From: Prevotellaceae bacterium
Lineage (GTDB): Bacteria; Bacteroidota; Bacteroidia; Bacteroidales; UBA932
NCBI GenBank assembly: GCA_031278135.1
Contig: JAITKY010000233.1
Coordinates: forward strand, 1-15,901
Direction: 5' to 3'
Length of the DNA: 15,901 nt
Every line of letters starts with the position of its first letter. The first letter of the stretch is position 1. The notes beneath the pieces were generated by a model. That model was not told the origin of the DNA, did not search any database, and saw only the letters and a list, made by a program, of their open reading frames with translations. The position numbers were made by a program, and so were the translations under genes. Of this stretch, positions 7,237 to 14,329 are shown piece after piece.

Positions 7237-8010
7237 TTATTTTTTATTTTTCAATTCCAACTTCACCGGACAATGATCTGACAGTATCACATCGTCAAGG
7301 ATATTGGCGTTTTGCAGTTGAGGCTTTAGCGCCTCGGTTACCAGAAAATAATCTATCCTCCAGCCGAGATTTTTATTTTTGGCGCCGCTACGGTAACTCC
7401 ACCACGAATATCGTTCAGATTCAGTGCAAAACTCACGAAACGTATCGATCCAGCCCGAAGCGACAAAATTGTCGAACCATTCCCGTTCTTCGGGTAAAAA
7501 TCCGGATGTTTTCAGATGTTTGTTCGGATTGTTGATATCGATTGGTTTATGACAGATATTGAAATCGCCGGTAAGTACGATTTTCGGGCGGTCTTTTTTG
7601 AGTTTGTCTATATACGCCGCGATATCGCCAAGAAACTGCATTTTAACGGTTTGCCTCGTTTCGCCGGTTGTTCCCGACGGAAAATATGCGCATACCAAAG
7701 TGATATCCTCGAAATCGGCGCGTATCACTCTACCTTCGGAATCAAACAAATCAATGCCAATGCCTTTCGATACAAAATCGGGCAAAACACGTGATAATAA
7801 AGCCGTACCGCTATATCCTCTCTTAAATGCCGGATACCAGTAACAGTTATATCCCAAATCTTCGAACTCTTTAGTATTTATCTGATCGGGAACGGCTTTT
7901 ATCTCCTGAAAACACACTATATCGGGATTTTCTTTTTTCAGAAAATCAATCAGTCCTCTGTTTGTTGCCGAACGTATTCCGTTCAAATTTAATGAGATCA
8001 ACTTCATCAT
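7237..8010 (-). CDS. xth: Exodeoxyribonuclease III / AP endonuclease
   Basis: 257 residues, full length for the ExoIII (Xth/ExoA) family of the endonuclease-exonuclease-phosphatase fold. It cuts DNA 5' of abasic sites and removes 3' blocking groups in base excision repair. Catalytic motifs are in place: LNLNGIR with Asn10, QEIKA with the metal-binding Glu36, LTGDFNICH with Asp149 and Asn151, WRIDYFL with Asp220, and LSDHCPV with Asp245-His246. It opens with two Met codons (8010 and 8007); either may start. The gene begins 28 bases after rsgA and is followed 22 bases later by the Asp-rich protein, suggesting one transcript from the promoter near 9010-9041. Confidence 0.95.
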   Translation of the reverse strand: MMKLISLNLNGIRSATNRGLIDFLKKENPDIVCFQEIKAVPDQINTKEFEDLGYNCYWYPAFKRGYSGTALLSRVLPDFVSKGIGIDLFDSEGRVIRADFEDITLVCAYFPSGTTGETRQTVKMQFLGDIAAYIDKLKKDRPKIVLTGDFNICHKPIDINNPNKHLKTSGFLPEEREWFDNFVASGWIDTFREFCTESERYSWWSYRSGAKNKNLGWRIDYFLVTEALKPQLQNANILDDVILSDHCPVKLELKNKK

Positions 8011-8038
8011 CTTTTATTTTTATTTATTTTTATGTTTC

Positions 8039-8977
8039 TTAACTTCCTCTGTATTTATTGTCATCGCCTTCGAGGATTTTCAGGTAACTGAGATAGCGGC
8101 TTTCGCTGATTTCGCCCGATTCGAGGGCAGCCTTCACCGCACATCCGGGTTCGTGAGTATGACTGCACATTCCATACTTGCAACCGGCGGAAACTCTGAA
8201 TATTTCGGGGAAAAAATGATATATCTCCGACTTATCCATGTCGATCAGTCCGAATCCTTTTATTCCCGGAGAATCAATCACAAACCCGTTGTCTATCTCG
8301 AACATTTCGTAGAACGTAGTTGTGTGCATTCCTTTGTTGTGCGCTTTGGATATTTCTCCTGTTTTAAGATGCAATTCCGGCGCCAGACTGTTCATTATCG
8401 CCGATTTGCCTACTCCCGAATTTCCGGAAAACAAACTTATTCTGTTCGGTATTTCCGATTTTATCAGGTCGATATTGATATTCTTGAGTGCCGAAACTTC
8501 AAGAATCGTATATCCGGCGCTCGAATACACGTATTTGAAATATTCGAGATCGTCCTGTAATTCGTTGGTAGTCAGTAAATCTATCTTGTTTACGACAATC
8601 CATACGGGGATTTTGTATGCTTCGGCGGTTGCCAGAAACCGGTCGATAAATTCGTATCTTGTTTCGGGCTGTGTCAAAGTCACTGTCAAAAAAGCCTTGT
8701 CGATATTTGCAGCGAGTATATGCGCTTGACGCGATAGATTCGTTGACCGCCGGATAATATAGTTTTTTCGCGGCTCAACATCGGTGATAACACCTTTTTT
8801 TTCGGATATCACAGAAAAAATAACTTTGTCGCCAACGGCAATAGGGTTAGTCGTTTTCATATCTTTCAGACGTAATTTACCTCGCACAGTCGAAAGATAC
8901 AACTCCCCTTCGTCACTGCGAACCATGTAGTTACTTCCTGTATGCTTAATAATTAAACCTGTCATCTCCAAATACAT
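8039..8977 (-). CDS. rsgA: Ribosome small subunit-dependent GTPase A
   Basis: 312 residues. RsgA is a late-acting 30S assembly GTPase. The N-terminal OB-fold spans about 5-75. The GTPase domain is circularly permuted as expected, with G4 (NKID, 130-133) before G1 (GNSGVGKS, 185-192), then switch residues Thr219-Thr220 and G3 (DSPG, 235-238). The C-terminal zinc knuckle has Cys266, Cys271, His273 and Cys279. Nothing is missing. The first ATG is at 8977; a second in-frame ATG at 8965 (MTGLIIKHTG) matches where many homologues start and is a fair alternative. It appears to lead the rsgA-xth-Asp-rich gene run. Confidence 0.95.
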   Translation of the reverse strand: MYLEMTGLIIKHTGSNYMVRSDEGELYLSTVRGKLRLKDMKTTNPIAVGDKVIFSVISEKKGVITDVEPRKNYIIRRSTNLSRQAHILAANIDKAFLTVTLTQPETRYEFIDRFLATAEAYKIPVWIVVNKIDLLTTNELQDDLEYFKYVYSSAGYTILEVSALKNINIDLIKSEIPNRISLFSGNSGVGKSAIMNSLAPELHLKTGEISKAHNKGMHTTTFYEMFEIDNGFVIDSPGIKGFGLIDMDKSEIYHFFPEIFRVSAGCKYGMCSHTHEPGCAVKAALESGEISESRYLSYLKILEGDDNKYRGS

Positions 8978-9009
8978 TTCACCGCCGGAATCCTATCGTA
9001 GAATTCGCA

Positions 9010-9041
9010 CAAAAGTAGATAATAATATGCAAATGTGCAAA
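9010..9041 (-). promoter_or_regulatory. Bacteroidetes-type promoter for rsgA
   Basis: On the minus strand TACTTTTG (9017-9010) fits TAnnTTTG, and TTTG (9041-9038) lies 20 bases upstream. The start ATG is about 30 bases downstream. The -33 box sits in a direct repeat, GCAAATGT twice in a row at about 9029-9044 on the plus strand. This supports transcription of rsgA separate from msrC. Confidence 0.6.
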
Positions 9042-9122
9042 TGTGATGAATATTTGGGTGCATTTCAAATTGTTACATTGATTTCGTTCTATTATTTATC
9101 TTTAACCCACAAAGATTTTCAC

Positions 9123-9159
9123 AAAGGGCGTCCGGAAATACATTAAAGGGCGTCCGGAA
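9123..9159. repeat. 15-bp direct duplication at the 3' end of msrC
   Basis: AAAGGGCGTCCGGAA occurs at 9123-9137 and again at 9145-9159, offset by 22 bases. The second copy contains the last codons of msrC (Pro-Asp-Ala-Leu) and the A bases of its stop; the first lies just beyond the stop. It looks like a local duplication of the gene end. The neighbouring CCCACAAAGATTTTCACAAAG resembles common intergenic repeat sequence of this phylum. Confidence 0.7.
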
Positions 9160-9628
9160 GTGGTAATAACTTCACAATCTGGGAAAGATATTTTTCGTCT
9201 GTTTTGTCGAACGTGTTCAAATATTCGCTGTCGATATCCAGAACGCCGATTATTTCATTGTTGCTGAATACAGGAACGACTATTTCCGATTTCGACTTTG
9301 AACTGCACGCAATATGCCCTGCAAACCTGTTCACATCGGGTACGATGACGCTTTCGGCTTTTTCCCACGAAACACCGCATACTCCCCTGCCTTTCTTTAT
9401 TCTATTACAGGCAACCAGCCCCTGAAACGGTCCAAGAACAAGTTCATCTCCGACGACACGATAAAAACCAACCCATAAAAAACCAAAAACTTCTTTAATA
9501 GTGGCAGTTACATTTGCCATATTCGCAATAATATCGGGTTCGCCCTGCATCAGCGCACCAATAGCGACGACAAGCGACCGGTATTTTTCTTCTTTTGCTG
9601 TTCCTGTTACCGAAAATAATTCTGCCAT
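9143..9628 (-). CDS. msrC: Free methionine-(R)-sulfoxide reductase (GAF domain)
   Basis: 161 residues forming one GAF domain of the fRMsr type (E. coli MsrC, formerly YebR), which reduces free L-methionine-(R)-sulfoxide in the cytoplasm with thioredoxin. The family signature is clear: LGPFQGLVACNRIKKGRGVC near 65-84, FAGHIACSSKSKSEIVVPV near 102-120 and IIGVLDIDS near 126-134. The three catalytic cysteines are Cys74, Cys84 and Cys108. The gene begins 8 bases after the DUF6340-like gene stops, so the two are probably one operon. The C-terminus LPLPDAL is short relative to E. coli and lies inside a small DNA duplication, so the original end may have been altered. Confidence 0.93.
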   Translation of the reverse strand: MAELFSVTGTAKEEKYRSLVVAIGALMQGEPDIIANMANVTATIKEVFGFLWVGFYRVVGDELVLGPFQGLVACNRIKKGRGVCGVSWEKAESVIVPDVNRFAGHIACSSKSKSEIVVPVFSNNEIIGVLDIDSEYLNTFDKTDEKYLSQIVKLLPLPDAL

Positions 9629-9636
9629 TTTGTTTT

Positions 9637-10632
9637 TTAATTCATCAGACTGTCGATAATTGCTTTATCTACAATTCTTTTCTCCAGCATGTTTTTGTAT
9701 TCTTCCCAATAATAAATGACATTTTTTCGTTTAACGTTGTCCATCCATTTCAGCGCCAATTCATATTCGCCCAGCATTTCGCATCCTACAGCCATATTGA
9801 AACACGAAATCGCCGCAAGATCTCTGTTTTCGTCGTTTACATATTTCATCCAGACATCCATTGCTTTAGCCCAATCGCCACCGTCAATATGGTATTCGGC
9901 TCTCACAAGATTGTCGGCGATGTAATAAAAACGAGTTTCTTCCTTCCAGAATGGACTGATTTCTTCGGCGTAAGACTTTGCCACTTCCTTAACCAGGTAT
10001 GCGACAGAGGCTTTATCGTCGGGCAGTCTGTCAATTAGTTCGTCTTCCGTTTCCCAGGCATACGCATCGACTTGAAACGTTACAGTATCGATTATCTCCC
10101 TTTCGTCGATAACCGTAAACTTGTCGATATCATAGATTTTTACTGTCAGACTGTGTGGCGTCACGATACGGACACAATTCTCTCGTGCCGTCCGGACTCT
10201 TTGCCTGTTAAACGAAGTTTTAAATTCTTCGACCGCAATCAAATAATTTGCACCGGAATTTTCTTTTATATCCCGGATATTTTCTTCAGTCAGCCCTTTT
10301 TCCTCCGAATTTATCGTGTAAACAGGAAAAATATACGCGCTGTATTTTGGCGATTTTTCCAGATTATTCTTTATCGCCATTGCGACACCTGTAATCGCCA
10401 AACTGTCGAGAGACTTTCCTGTATCGAACAGATAATATGTGTTTAACACAGCAGCCACGGCAATATTCACCGTATCGGGCAAATTGATAATTCGTGCCGG
10501 CGGAATCAGCGTTTGTACTTTTGTCGATGAATACTTGACTGATTCGCACGACGTTACTAAAAATAATGACATTACAGCCGTAAAAAGCGTTATATGCCGA
10601 ACAAACATGTTTTTTTTCATATCTACAATCAT
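9637..10632 (-). CDS. DUF6340-like lipoprotein with C-terminal TPR-like helices
   Basis: 331 residues. The N-terminus is a lipoprotein signal ending in LFLVTSC, with Cys29 as acylated residue. A second in-frame ATG at 10620 (MKKNMF) gives a more typical signal peptide and may be the real start. The body fits a Bacteroidetes lipoprotein family I associate with DUF6340: a conserved module (VNIAVAAVLN near 55-64, a conserved GANYLIAVEEF near 127-137), then two or so TPR-like helical pairs (about 245-310; SCFNMAVGCEMLGEYELALK). Function is unknown; the family assignment is from sequence feel. It heads a two-gene run with msrC and is divergent from the NigD-like pair. Confidence 0.7.
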   Translation of the reverse strand: MIVDMKKNMFVRHITLFTAVMSLFLVTSCESVKYSSTKVQTLIPPARIINLPDTVNIAVAAVLNTYYLFDTGKSLDSLAITGVAMAIKNNLEKSPKYSAYIFPVYTINSEEKGLTEENIRDIKENSGANYLIAVEEFKTSFNRQRVRTARENCVRIVTPHSLTVKIYDIDKFTVIDEREIIDTVTFQVDAYAWETEDELIDRLPDDKASVAYLVKEVAKSYAEEISPFWKEETRFYYIADNLVRAEYHIDGGDWAKAMDVWMKYVNDENRDLAAISCFNMAVGCEMLGEYELALKWMDNVKRKNVIYYWEEYKNMLEKRIVDKAIIDSLMN

Positions 10633-10657
10633 TTTTAACGAAATATTGCATAAAATT

Positions 10658-10673
10658 CACGACAAATTTCGTG
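10658..10673. promoter_or_regulatory. Small inverted repeat at the transcription start region
   Basis: CACGA (10658-10662) and TCGTG (10669-10673) flank a 6-base spacer. The site lies right after the -7 box at 10675-10682, where RNA polymerase would start toward the DUF6340-like gene, so it could be an operator. Five-base arms can arise by chance. Confidence 0.25.
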
Positions 10674-10674
10674 C

Positions 10675-10682
10675 CAAAATTA
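10675..10682 (-). promoter_or_regulatory. Bacteroidetes-type -7 box for the DUF6340-like gene
   Basis: TAATTTTG on the minus strand matches TAnnTTTG. A TTTG exists upstream at 10698-10695 but only 12 bases away, short of the usual 19-21, so the -33 element is uncertain. The position, about 40 bases before the start codon, is plausible. Confidence 0.4.
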
Positions 10683-10759
10683 GAAAAAATTTTACAAATC
10701 GAATAATTAATGCAACGTTTCCGGTCATTTTAACGTCTATACGGCAAGAATATTTATGT

Positions 10760-11395
10760 ATGAAAAGTAGATTTTTTTTGATTGGTATTGTTTTTGGGAT
10801 ATGTTCATGCTCATTTGAAGACGAAGGTTATTACAGCGATTCTTTCGGTGTTGTGAAACTTTTCAGTGACGATACGCCATATATAGAAAACGACGAAGGA
10901 GAGATTTTGATTCCCACTCAAAGCATATCCACATTTGTCGAACCGGGCGACAGAATTTGGATATCATATACCGTCGAAAACGAAAATGCAAAACGGGACA
11001 CTTTGAGGATTCTGCCATACAGAATAACCGGCGTTATGCCTGTGTATCTGCAAAATGAATCGAAACTCAATGACGTTGGTATAGACTTGTGGACATTATG
11101 GATCGCTCAAGGTTTTTTGACTTTCGATTTCAGGATAAGGGCAAAAGATCCCGATAAATTGAAAGAACACGAATATGCTTTAGTCGTTCAACAGAAAGAA
11201 GTAACCGATACTCTGTCGATCGATTTTCGGCATGACGACGGAGGAGATAATTACGGCGTATTATGCAGAACGGCTGTCGCCCTTAAATTGAATGAATTGA
11301 GAATTGCTGCCGACTCTGTTGTCATAGCAATCAATTACAAAAATCTTGCCGGCACAAAGCATACAGAGTATAGAAAATATAAATTAATAAAATGA
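10760..11395 (+). CDS. NigD-like lipoprotein, first of a tandem pair
   Basis: 211 residues. The ATG at 10760 begins MKSRFFLIGIVFGICSC, a lipoprotein signal with Cys17 the likely acylated residue (Cys15 is also possible). The acidic SFEDE after Cys17 resembles lipoprotein export signals described in Bacteroidota, so surface exposure is possible. The rest fits the NigD-like family: an OB-type N-terminal domain (GEILIPTQ near 49-56, EPGDRIWISYTVEN near 62-75) and a C-terminal beta domain (DLWTLWIAQGFLTFDFRIR near 109-127). NigD was named from a Prevotella nigrescens bacteriocin locus and its role is unknown. The frame stays open 107 codons upstream to 10439, across the divergent promoter region, so that longer start is rejected. 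It overlaps the next gene by 4 bases (ATGA). Confidence 0.8.
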   Translation: MKSRFFLIGIVFGICSCSFEDEGYYSDSFGVVKLFSDDTPYIENDEGEILIPTQSISTFVEPGDRIWISYTVENENAKRDTLRILPYRITGVMPVYLQNESKLNDVGIDLWTLWIAQGFLTFDFRIRAKDPDKLKEHEYALVVQQKEVTDTLSIDFRHDDGGDNYGVLCRTAVALKLNELRIAADSVVIAINYKNLAGTKHTEYRKYKLIK

Positions 11396-12018
11396 ATAAG
11401 TTTTTATGGTTATTAGTAGCGTTTTTTATTGTATCGTGCAGTAAAGACGAAAATAATGAGTCGGTATATAAAATGTATGGCGTTGTCAGAGAAGATACAA
11501 ATACAAGTGGAAAACTGTATATAAGAAGCGATGAAGGGCAAATAATAATCCCCGCATCCAGTTTCCTGTCGATCGACGACAGGAACAGCCGTGTTTGGAT
11601 ACTGTTCTACACCAGCGACAATGTCAATAATTCGGACACTATTAAAACAAATATTCACGAATTTTTGAAAATCACTGAAATAGACTTTAATGCCGAAACT
11701 GCATCGACGTCGGACAATGTGTTTTTGCAGAAAATCTGGGTGGCTCAGGATTATCTTACTTTGATAATGGATGTTACGGCATTAAATGAAGATTCGTTGG
11801 AAAAACACAAATACGCAATGTATTCCAATTGGGAAACTGTCAACGATACAGTGCGCATGGAGTTTAAATACGTCCGTAACAACGATTCCGGCAACGTTCA
11901 ATTTAGCAAAACAGTAGCGCTGAAACTAGACGACAAAATTACAAATCCCAAAACTGTCGTTTTGGCAATAAAATACCAGACAAATACAGGCAATAAAGAA
12001 GTATTTATTACATATTAA
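11392..12018 (+). CDS. NigD-like lipoprotein, second of a tandem pair
   Basis: 208 residues, a diverged paralogue of the preceding gene with the same layout: signal peptide ending FFIVSC (Cys16), then SKDEN, close to the acidic lipoprotein export signal of Capnocytophaga. The OB-like segment includes GQIIIPASSF near 46-55 and SRVWILFYTSD near 64-74. The C-terminal domain has KIWVAQDYLTLIMDVTAL near 112-129, aligning with LWIAQGFLTFDFRIRA of the first copy. The start overlaps the upstream stop (ATGA), which implies translational coupling. A rho-independent terminator follows about 40 bases later, closing the unit. Whether the two lipoproteins act together is unknown, but the duplication and coupling suggest linked roles on the outer membrane. 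Confidence 0.78.
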   Translation: MNKFLWLLVAFFIVSCSKDENNESVYKMYGVVREDTNTSGKLYIRSDEGQIIIPASSFLSIDDRNSRVWILFYTSDNVNNSDTIKTNIHEFLKITEIDFNAETASTSDNVFLQKIWVAQDYLTLIMDVTALNEDSLEKHKYAMYSNWETVNDTVRMEFKYVRNNDSGNVQFSKTVALKLDDKITNPKTVVLAIKYQTNTGNKEVFITY

Positions 12019-12056
12019 ATATGAAACGATACCTTATGTTTTAATTATTTATATGG

Positions 12057-12086
12057 AAGGTTTGCTTTTGGGCGAACCTTTTTTTT
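12057..12086 (+). terminator. Rho-independent terminator after the NigD-like pair
   Basis: AAGGTTTGC (12057-12065) pairs with GCGAACCTT (12072-12080), 9 pairs with one G-U, around the 6-base loop TTTTGG. Six T residues follow at 12081-12086. It is a classic intrinsic terminator, and its T-tract merges into the upstream edge of the DUF58 promoter. Confidence 0.85.
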
Positions 12087-12107
12087 AATATCTGAAAAAA
12101 AAATGTT

Positions 12108-12115
12108 TAACTTTG
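12108..12115 (+). promoter_or_regulatory. Bacteroidetes-type -7 box for the DUF58 gene
   Basis: TAACTTTG matches TAnnTTTG, about 45 bases before the ATG at 12162. At the -33 position there is only TTTT (12083-12086), from the terminator T-tract, a 3/4 match. Confidence 0.5.
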
Positions 12116-12161
12116 TATTTTTATTTGATTAAAATGTTTTAAAAAGATAGTCGTTAAGAAG

Positions 12162-13049
12162 ATGGAAACAACGGATTTATTAAAGAAAGTACGGAAAATC
12201 GAAATCAAAACCAAAGGTTTGTCGGGTAACATATTTGCCGGCGAATATCACAGCGCTTTCAAAGGTCGTGGAATGACCTTCAGCGAAGTACGCGAATATC
12301 AGCCCGGCGATGATGTGAGAAATATCGACTGGAATGTAACAGCCCGTTTCAATACTCCTTTCGTGAAAGTGTTTGAAGAAGAGCGTGAATTGACTGTGAT
12401 GTTGATTATTGACGTCAGCGCATCCGAAACGTTCGGCACTCAAAGCAAATTCAAAAAAGACCTTATTGCAGAATTGTCGGCGGTGTTGTCGTTTTCGGCA
12501 AGTATCAACAACGATAAAATCGGCGCAATGTTTTTCGGCAGTAAAGTGGAAAAATTTATTCCCCCGCAAAAGGGACGCACTCATATCTTGCGAATCATAA
12601 GGGAAATACTAGAATTTACTCCCGAAAACTCTGGGACAGACATCTCCGAAGCCTTGGCGTATCTGACAGGCGCTATGAAAAAACGATGTACGACTTTTAT
12701 CTTTTCGGATTTTGTGGATTTCGACGAAAACAATATGCCGCGATTCGAGCAGGCTCTGAAAATCGCCTCGAAAAAACACGATGTAGTGGCATTGAGAATA
12801 TACGACCAGCGTGAAAAAGAACTGCCTCCGGCAGGTTTGATCGAAATGTACGACGCCGAAACCGGTAAAACAATTCTTGTCAATACCAGCAGAAAAAAAG
12901 TCAGACGAATCTATAACGAATGGTGGAGGTCGTGTTCCGACAATCTTAACAAAGTTTTTTCGAAATACAGAGTCGATTCAGTAAATATCGCTACCGATGA
13001 CGATTATATCAAACCTCTGGTTAAACTGTTCAAAAAAAGAGCAGTATGA
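12162..13049 (+). CDS. DUF58 domain protein (vWA-like)
   Basis: 295 residues, full length for the family. The DUF58 signature spans about 36-62: GRGMTFSEVREYQPGDDVRN then IDWNVTAR. A von Willebrand A-like fold follows, with the metal-site motif DVSAS (Asp84, Ser86, Ser88) in LIIDVSAS. No signal peptide or membrane segment is present, so the protein is cytoplasmic or peripheral. In Bacteroidota this gene normally sits between a MoxR AAA+ ATPase and the BatA-BatE vWA/TPR proteins, a set linked to stress tolerance. Here it is alone, framed by its own promoter and the following promoter at 13140, with no moxR or bat gene in the window. The partners may be encoded elsewhere. Confidence 0.9.
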   Translation: METTDLLKKVRKIEIKTKGLSGNIFAGEYHSAFKGRGMTFSEVREYQPGDDVRNIDWNVTARFNTPFVKVFEEERELTVMLIIDVSASETFGTQSKFKKDLIAELSAVLSFSASINNDKIGAMFFGSKVEKFIPPQKGRTHILRIIREILEFTPENSGTDISEALAYLTGAMKKRCTTFIFSDFVDFDENNMPRFEQALKIASKKHDVVALRIYDQREKELPPAGLIEMYDAETGKTILVNTSRKKVRRIYNEWWRSCSDNLNKVFSKYRVDSVNIATDDDYIKPLVKLFKKRAV

Positions 13050-13093
13050 ATTAATCGGTTATTTTTTTCATTGTATGATGATTAAATAAATAA

Positions 13094-13110
13094 AGTACTC
13101 CGACAGTACT
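13094..13110. terminator. Short hairpin downstream of the DUF58 gene
   Basis: AGTACT occurs at 13094-13099 and 13105-13110 and, being self-complementary, can form a 6-bp hairpin with loop CCGAC. The T-rich GAAATTATTTTTATTT follows. It might be a weak terminator or a factor-binding site. Confidence 0.3.
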
Positions 13111-13139
13111 GAAATTATTTTTATTTAACATGTTTTGTA

Positions 13140-13147
13140 TATATTTG
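13140..13147 (+). promoter_or_regulatory. Bacteroidetes-type -7 box for the MBL-GNAT-lipA-lipB operon
   Basis: TATATTTG matches TAnnTTTG and lies 21 bases upstream of the ATG at 13169. The -33 region is T-rich (TTTT at 13118-13121, spacer 18), a weak match. No other candidate exists in the tightly packed genes downstream. Confidence 0.5.
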
Positions 13148-13168
13148 CGGACAAAAAGAAAATAAAAA

Positions 13169-13804
13169 ATGAATATAAAGAAATTAGTATTCAATCTATT
13201 ACAGGAAAATACATACATCATCTACGACGAAACAAAAGAGTGTGTGATAATAGATCCCGGCTGTCAGAGCCTGTCGGAAAAGAATGTTTTAAAACAGTTT
13301 ATTGCCAATAACGGTCTAAAACCGAAAGCGTTGTTGAATACGCACTGTCATTTTGATCATATCTTTGGTAACAACTTCGTTTGCAATGAATATGGCGTGG
13401 AATTGTGGGCATCCGAAGGCGAGTTGGCGAATATTCGACGTTTCAGAGCAAGCGCTTCGCTGTTCGGGATTTCGGAAGAACAGCCTTATCCGCCGTCTCA
13501 TTTTTTCAAAAACGGTCAGGTGATTACATTCGGAAACTCTGAATTAAAGGTGATTAACACTCCCGGACATTCTCCCGGATCGGTATGTTTTTACTCCGAA
13601 GCCGGAAGTTTTCTCGTCGCCGGAGACACTCTTTTTGCCGGAAGCATCGGTCGAACAGACTTACCCGGAGGCGATTATGACGAAATCAAAGAAAGTCTCG
13701 AAAAATTGATTGCTCTCCCCAACGAAACAAAAGTGTATTGCGGCCACGGACCCGACACAACGACAGGTTGGGAAAGGCTTAATAATCCGTTTATTGCAGG
13801 ATGA
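13169..13804 (+). CDS. MBL-fold metallo-hydrolase (glyoxalase II-like, YcbL type)
   Basis: 211 residues. Metal ligands of the metallo-beta-lactamase fold are all present: THCHFDH gives His59, His61, Asp63 and His64; TPGHSPGS gives His134; VAGDTLF gives Asp153; YCGHGP gives His193. SIGRTDLPGGDYDE near 159-172 is typical of the short glyoxalase II-like branch, which hydrolyses thioesters such as S-lactoylglutathione in some members. Many Bacteroidota lack glutathione, so the physiological thioester is open. The protein lacks the C-terminal helical domain of full-size glyoxalase II, as YcbL proteins do. It heads the operon; its stop codon overlaps the GNAT start (ATGA), implying translational coupling. 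Confidence 0.9.
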   Translation: MNIKKLVFNLLQENTYIIYDETKECVIIDPGCQSLSEKNVLKQFIANNGLKPKALLNTHCHFDHIFGNNFVCNEYGVELWASEGELANIRRFRASASLFGISEEQPYPPSHFFKNGQVITFGNSELKVINTPGHSPGSVCFYSEAGSFLVAGDTLFAGSIGRTDLPGGDYDEIKESLEKLIALPNETKVYCGHGPDTTTGWERLNNPFIAG

Positions 13805-14325
13805 AACTCGAAAACGATACAATACGACTCAGAGCAGTGGAACCGTTGGATATTGATCTGCTGTATCTTTGGGAAAACGACCCCAAAGTGTGGACTGTCA
13901 GCGAAAGCGTTACGCCATATTCGCGTTTCGAACTCGAAAAATACATTCTTTCGGAAGGCGACATATTTGCAAACAGGCAATTACGCTTGATGATCGACTG
14001 TAAACAAAACTGCGATTATCTCACTGTCGGAACGGTGGATTTGTTTGATTTCAACCCGATTCACGGCAGGGCGGGATTGGGAATCATGATTTATTCCTCC
14101 GAAAACCGTAGCAAAGGCTATGCCTCCAAAGCAATGGACATTCTGATTGAATATGCGTTTACTGTTTTGAATATTAGCGTATTGTACTGCAATATTTCCG
14201 TAAACAATCATATAAGCATCAATTGTTTCGAAAAGGCTGGATTCGAAAGGTGCGGTCTCAAAAAAAGTTGGAATCTCACCCCAAATGGACGAGAGGACGA
14301 AATTATGCTTCAATTAATCAAGTAA
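13801..14325 (+). CDS. GNAT family N-acetyltransferase (RimJ/RimL/SpeG-like)
   Basis: 174 residues, a single GNAT domain. IRLRAVEPLDIDLLYLWEND near 8-27 is the usual start of RimJ/RimL-like enzymes. NRSKGYASKAMDIL (102-115) is the acetyl-CoA pyrophosphate-binding loop. NNHISINCFEKAGF (135-148) is motif B. The acceptor cannot be told from sequence; protein N-termini, polyamines and small amines are all substrates within this group. It overlaps the MBL gene by 4 bases and is followed 4 bases later by lipA, so it belongs to the lipoate operon by position; a functional link is not established. Confidence 0.9.
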   Translation: MKLENDTIRLRAVEPLDIDLLYLWENDPKVWTVSESVTPYSRFELEKYILSEGDIFANRQLRLMIDCKQNCDYLTVGTVDLFDFNPIHGRAGLGIMIYSSENRSKGYASKAMDILIEYAFTVLNISVLYCNISVNNHISINCFEKAGFERCGLKKSWNLTPNGREDEIMLQLIK

Positions 14326-14329
14326 CAGA

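Noticed and set aside
9595..10038. 147-residue plus-strand frame opposite the DUF6340-like gene
   Set aside because: Antisense to a gene with signal peptide, family-like domains and operon context; no features of its own.
10439..10759. N-terminal extension of the first NigD-like gene
   Set aside because: The extension runs across the divergent promoter region and into the DUF6340-like gene, while a clear lipoprotein signal begins at 10760.
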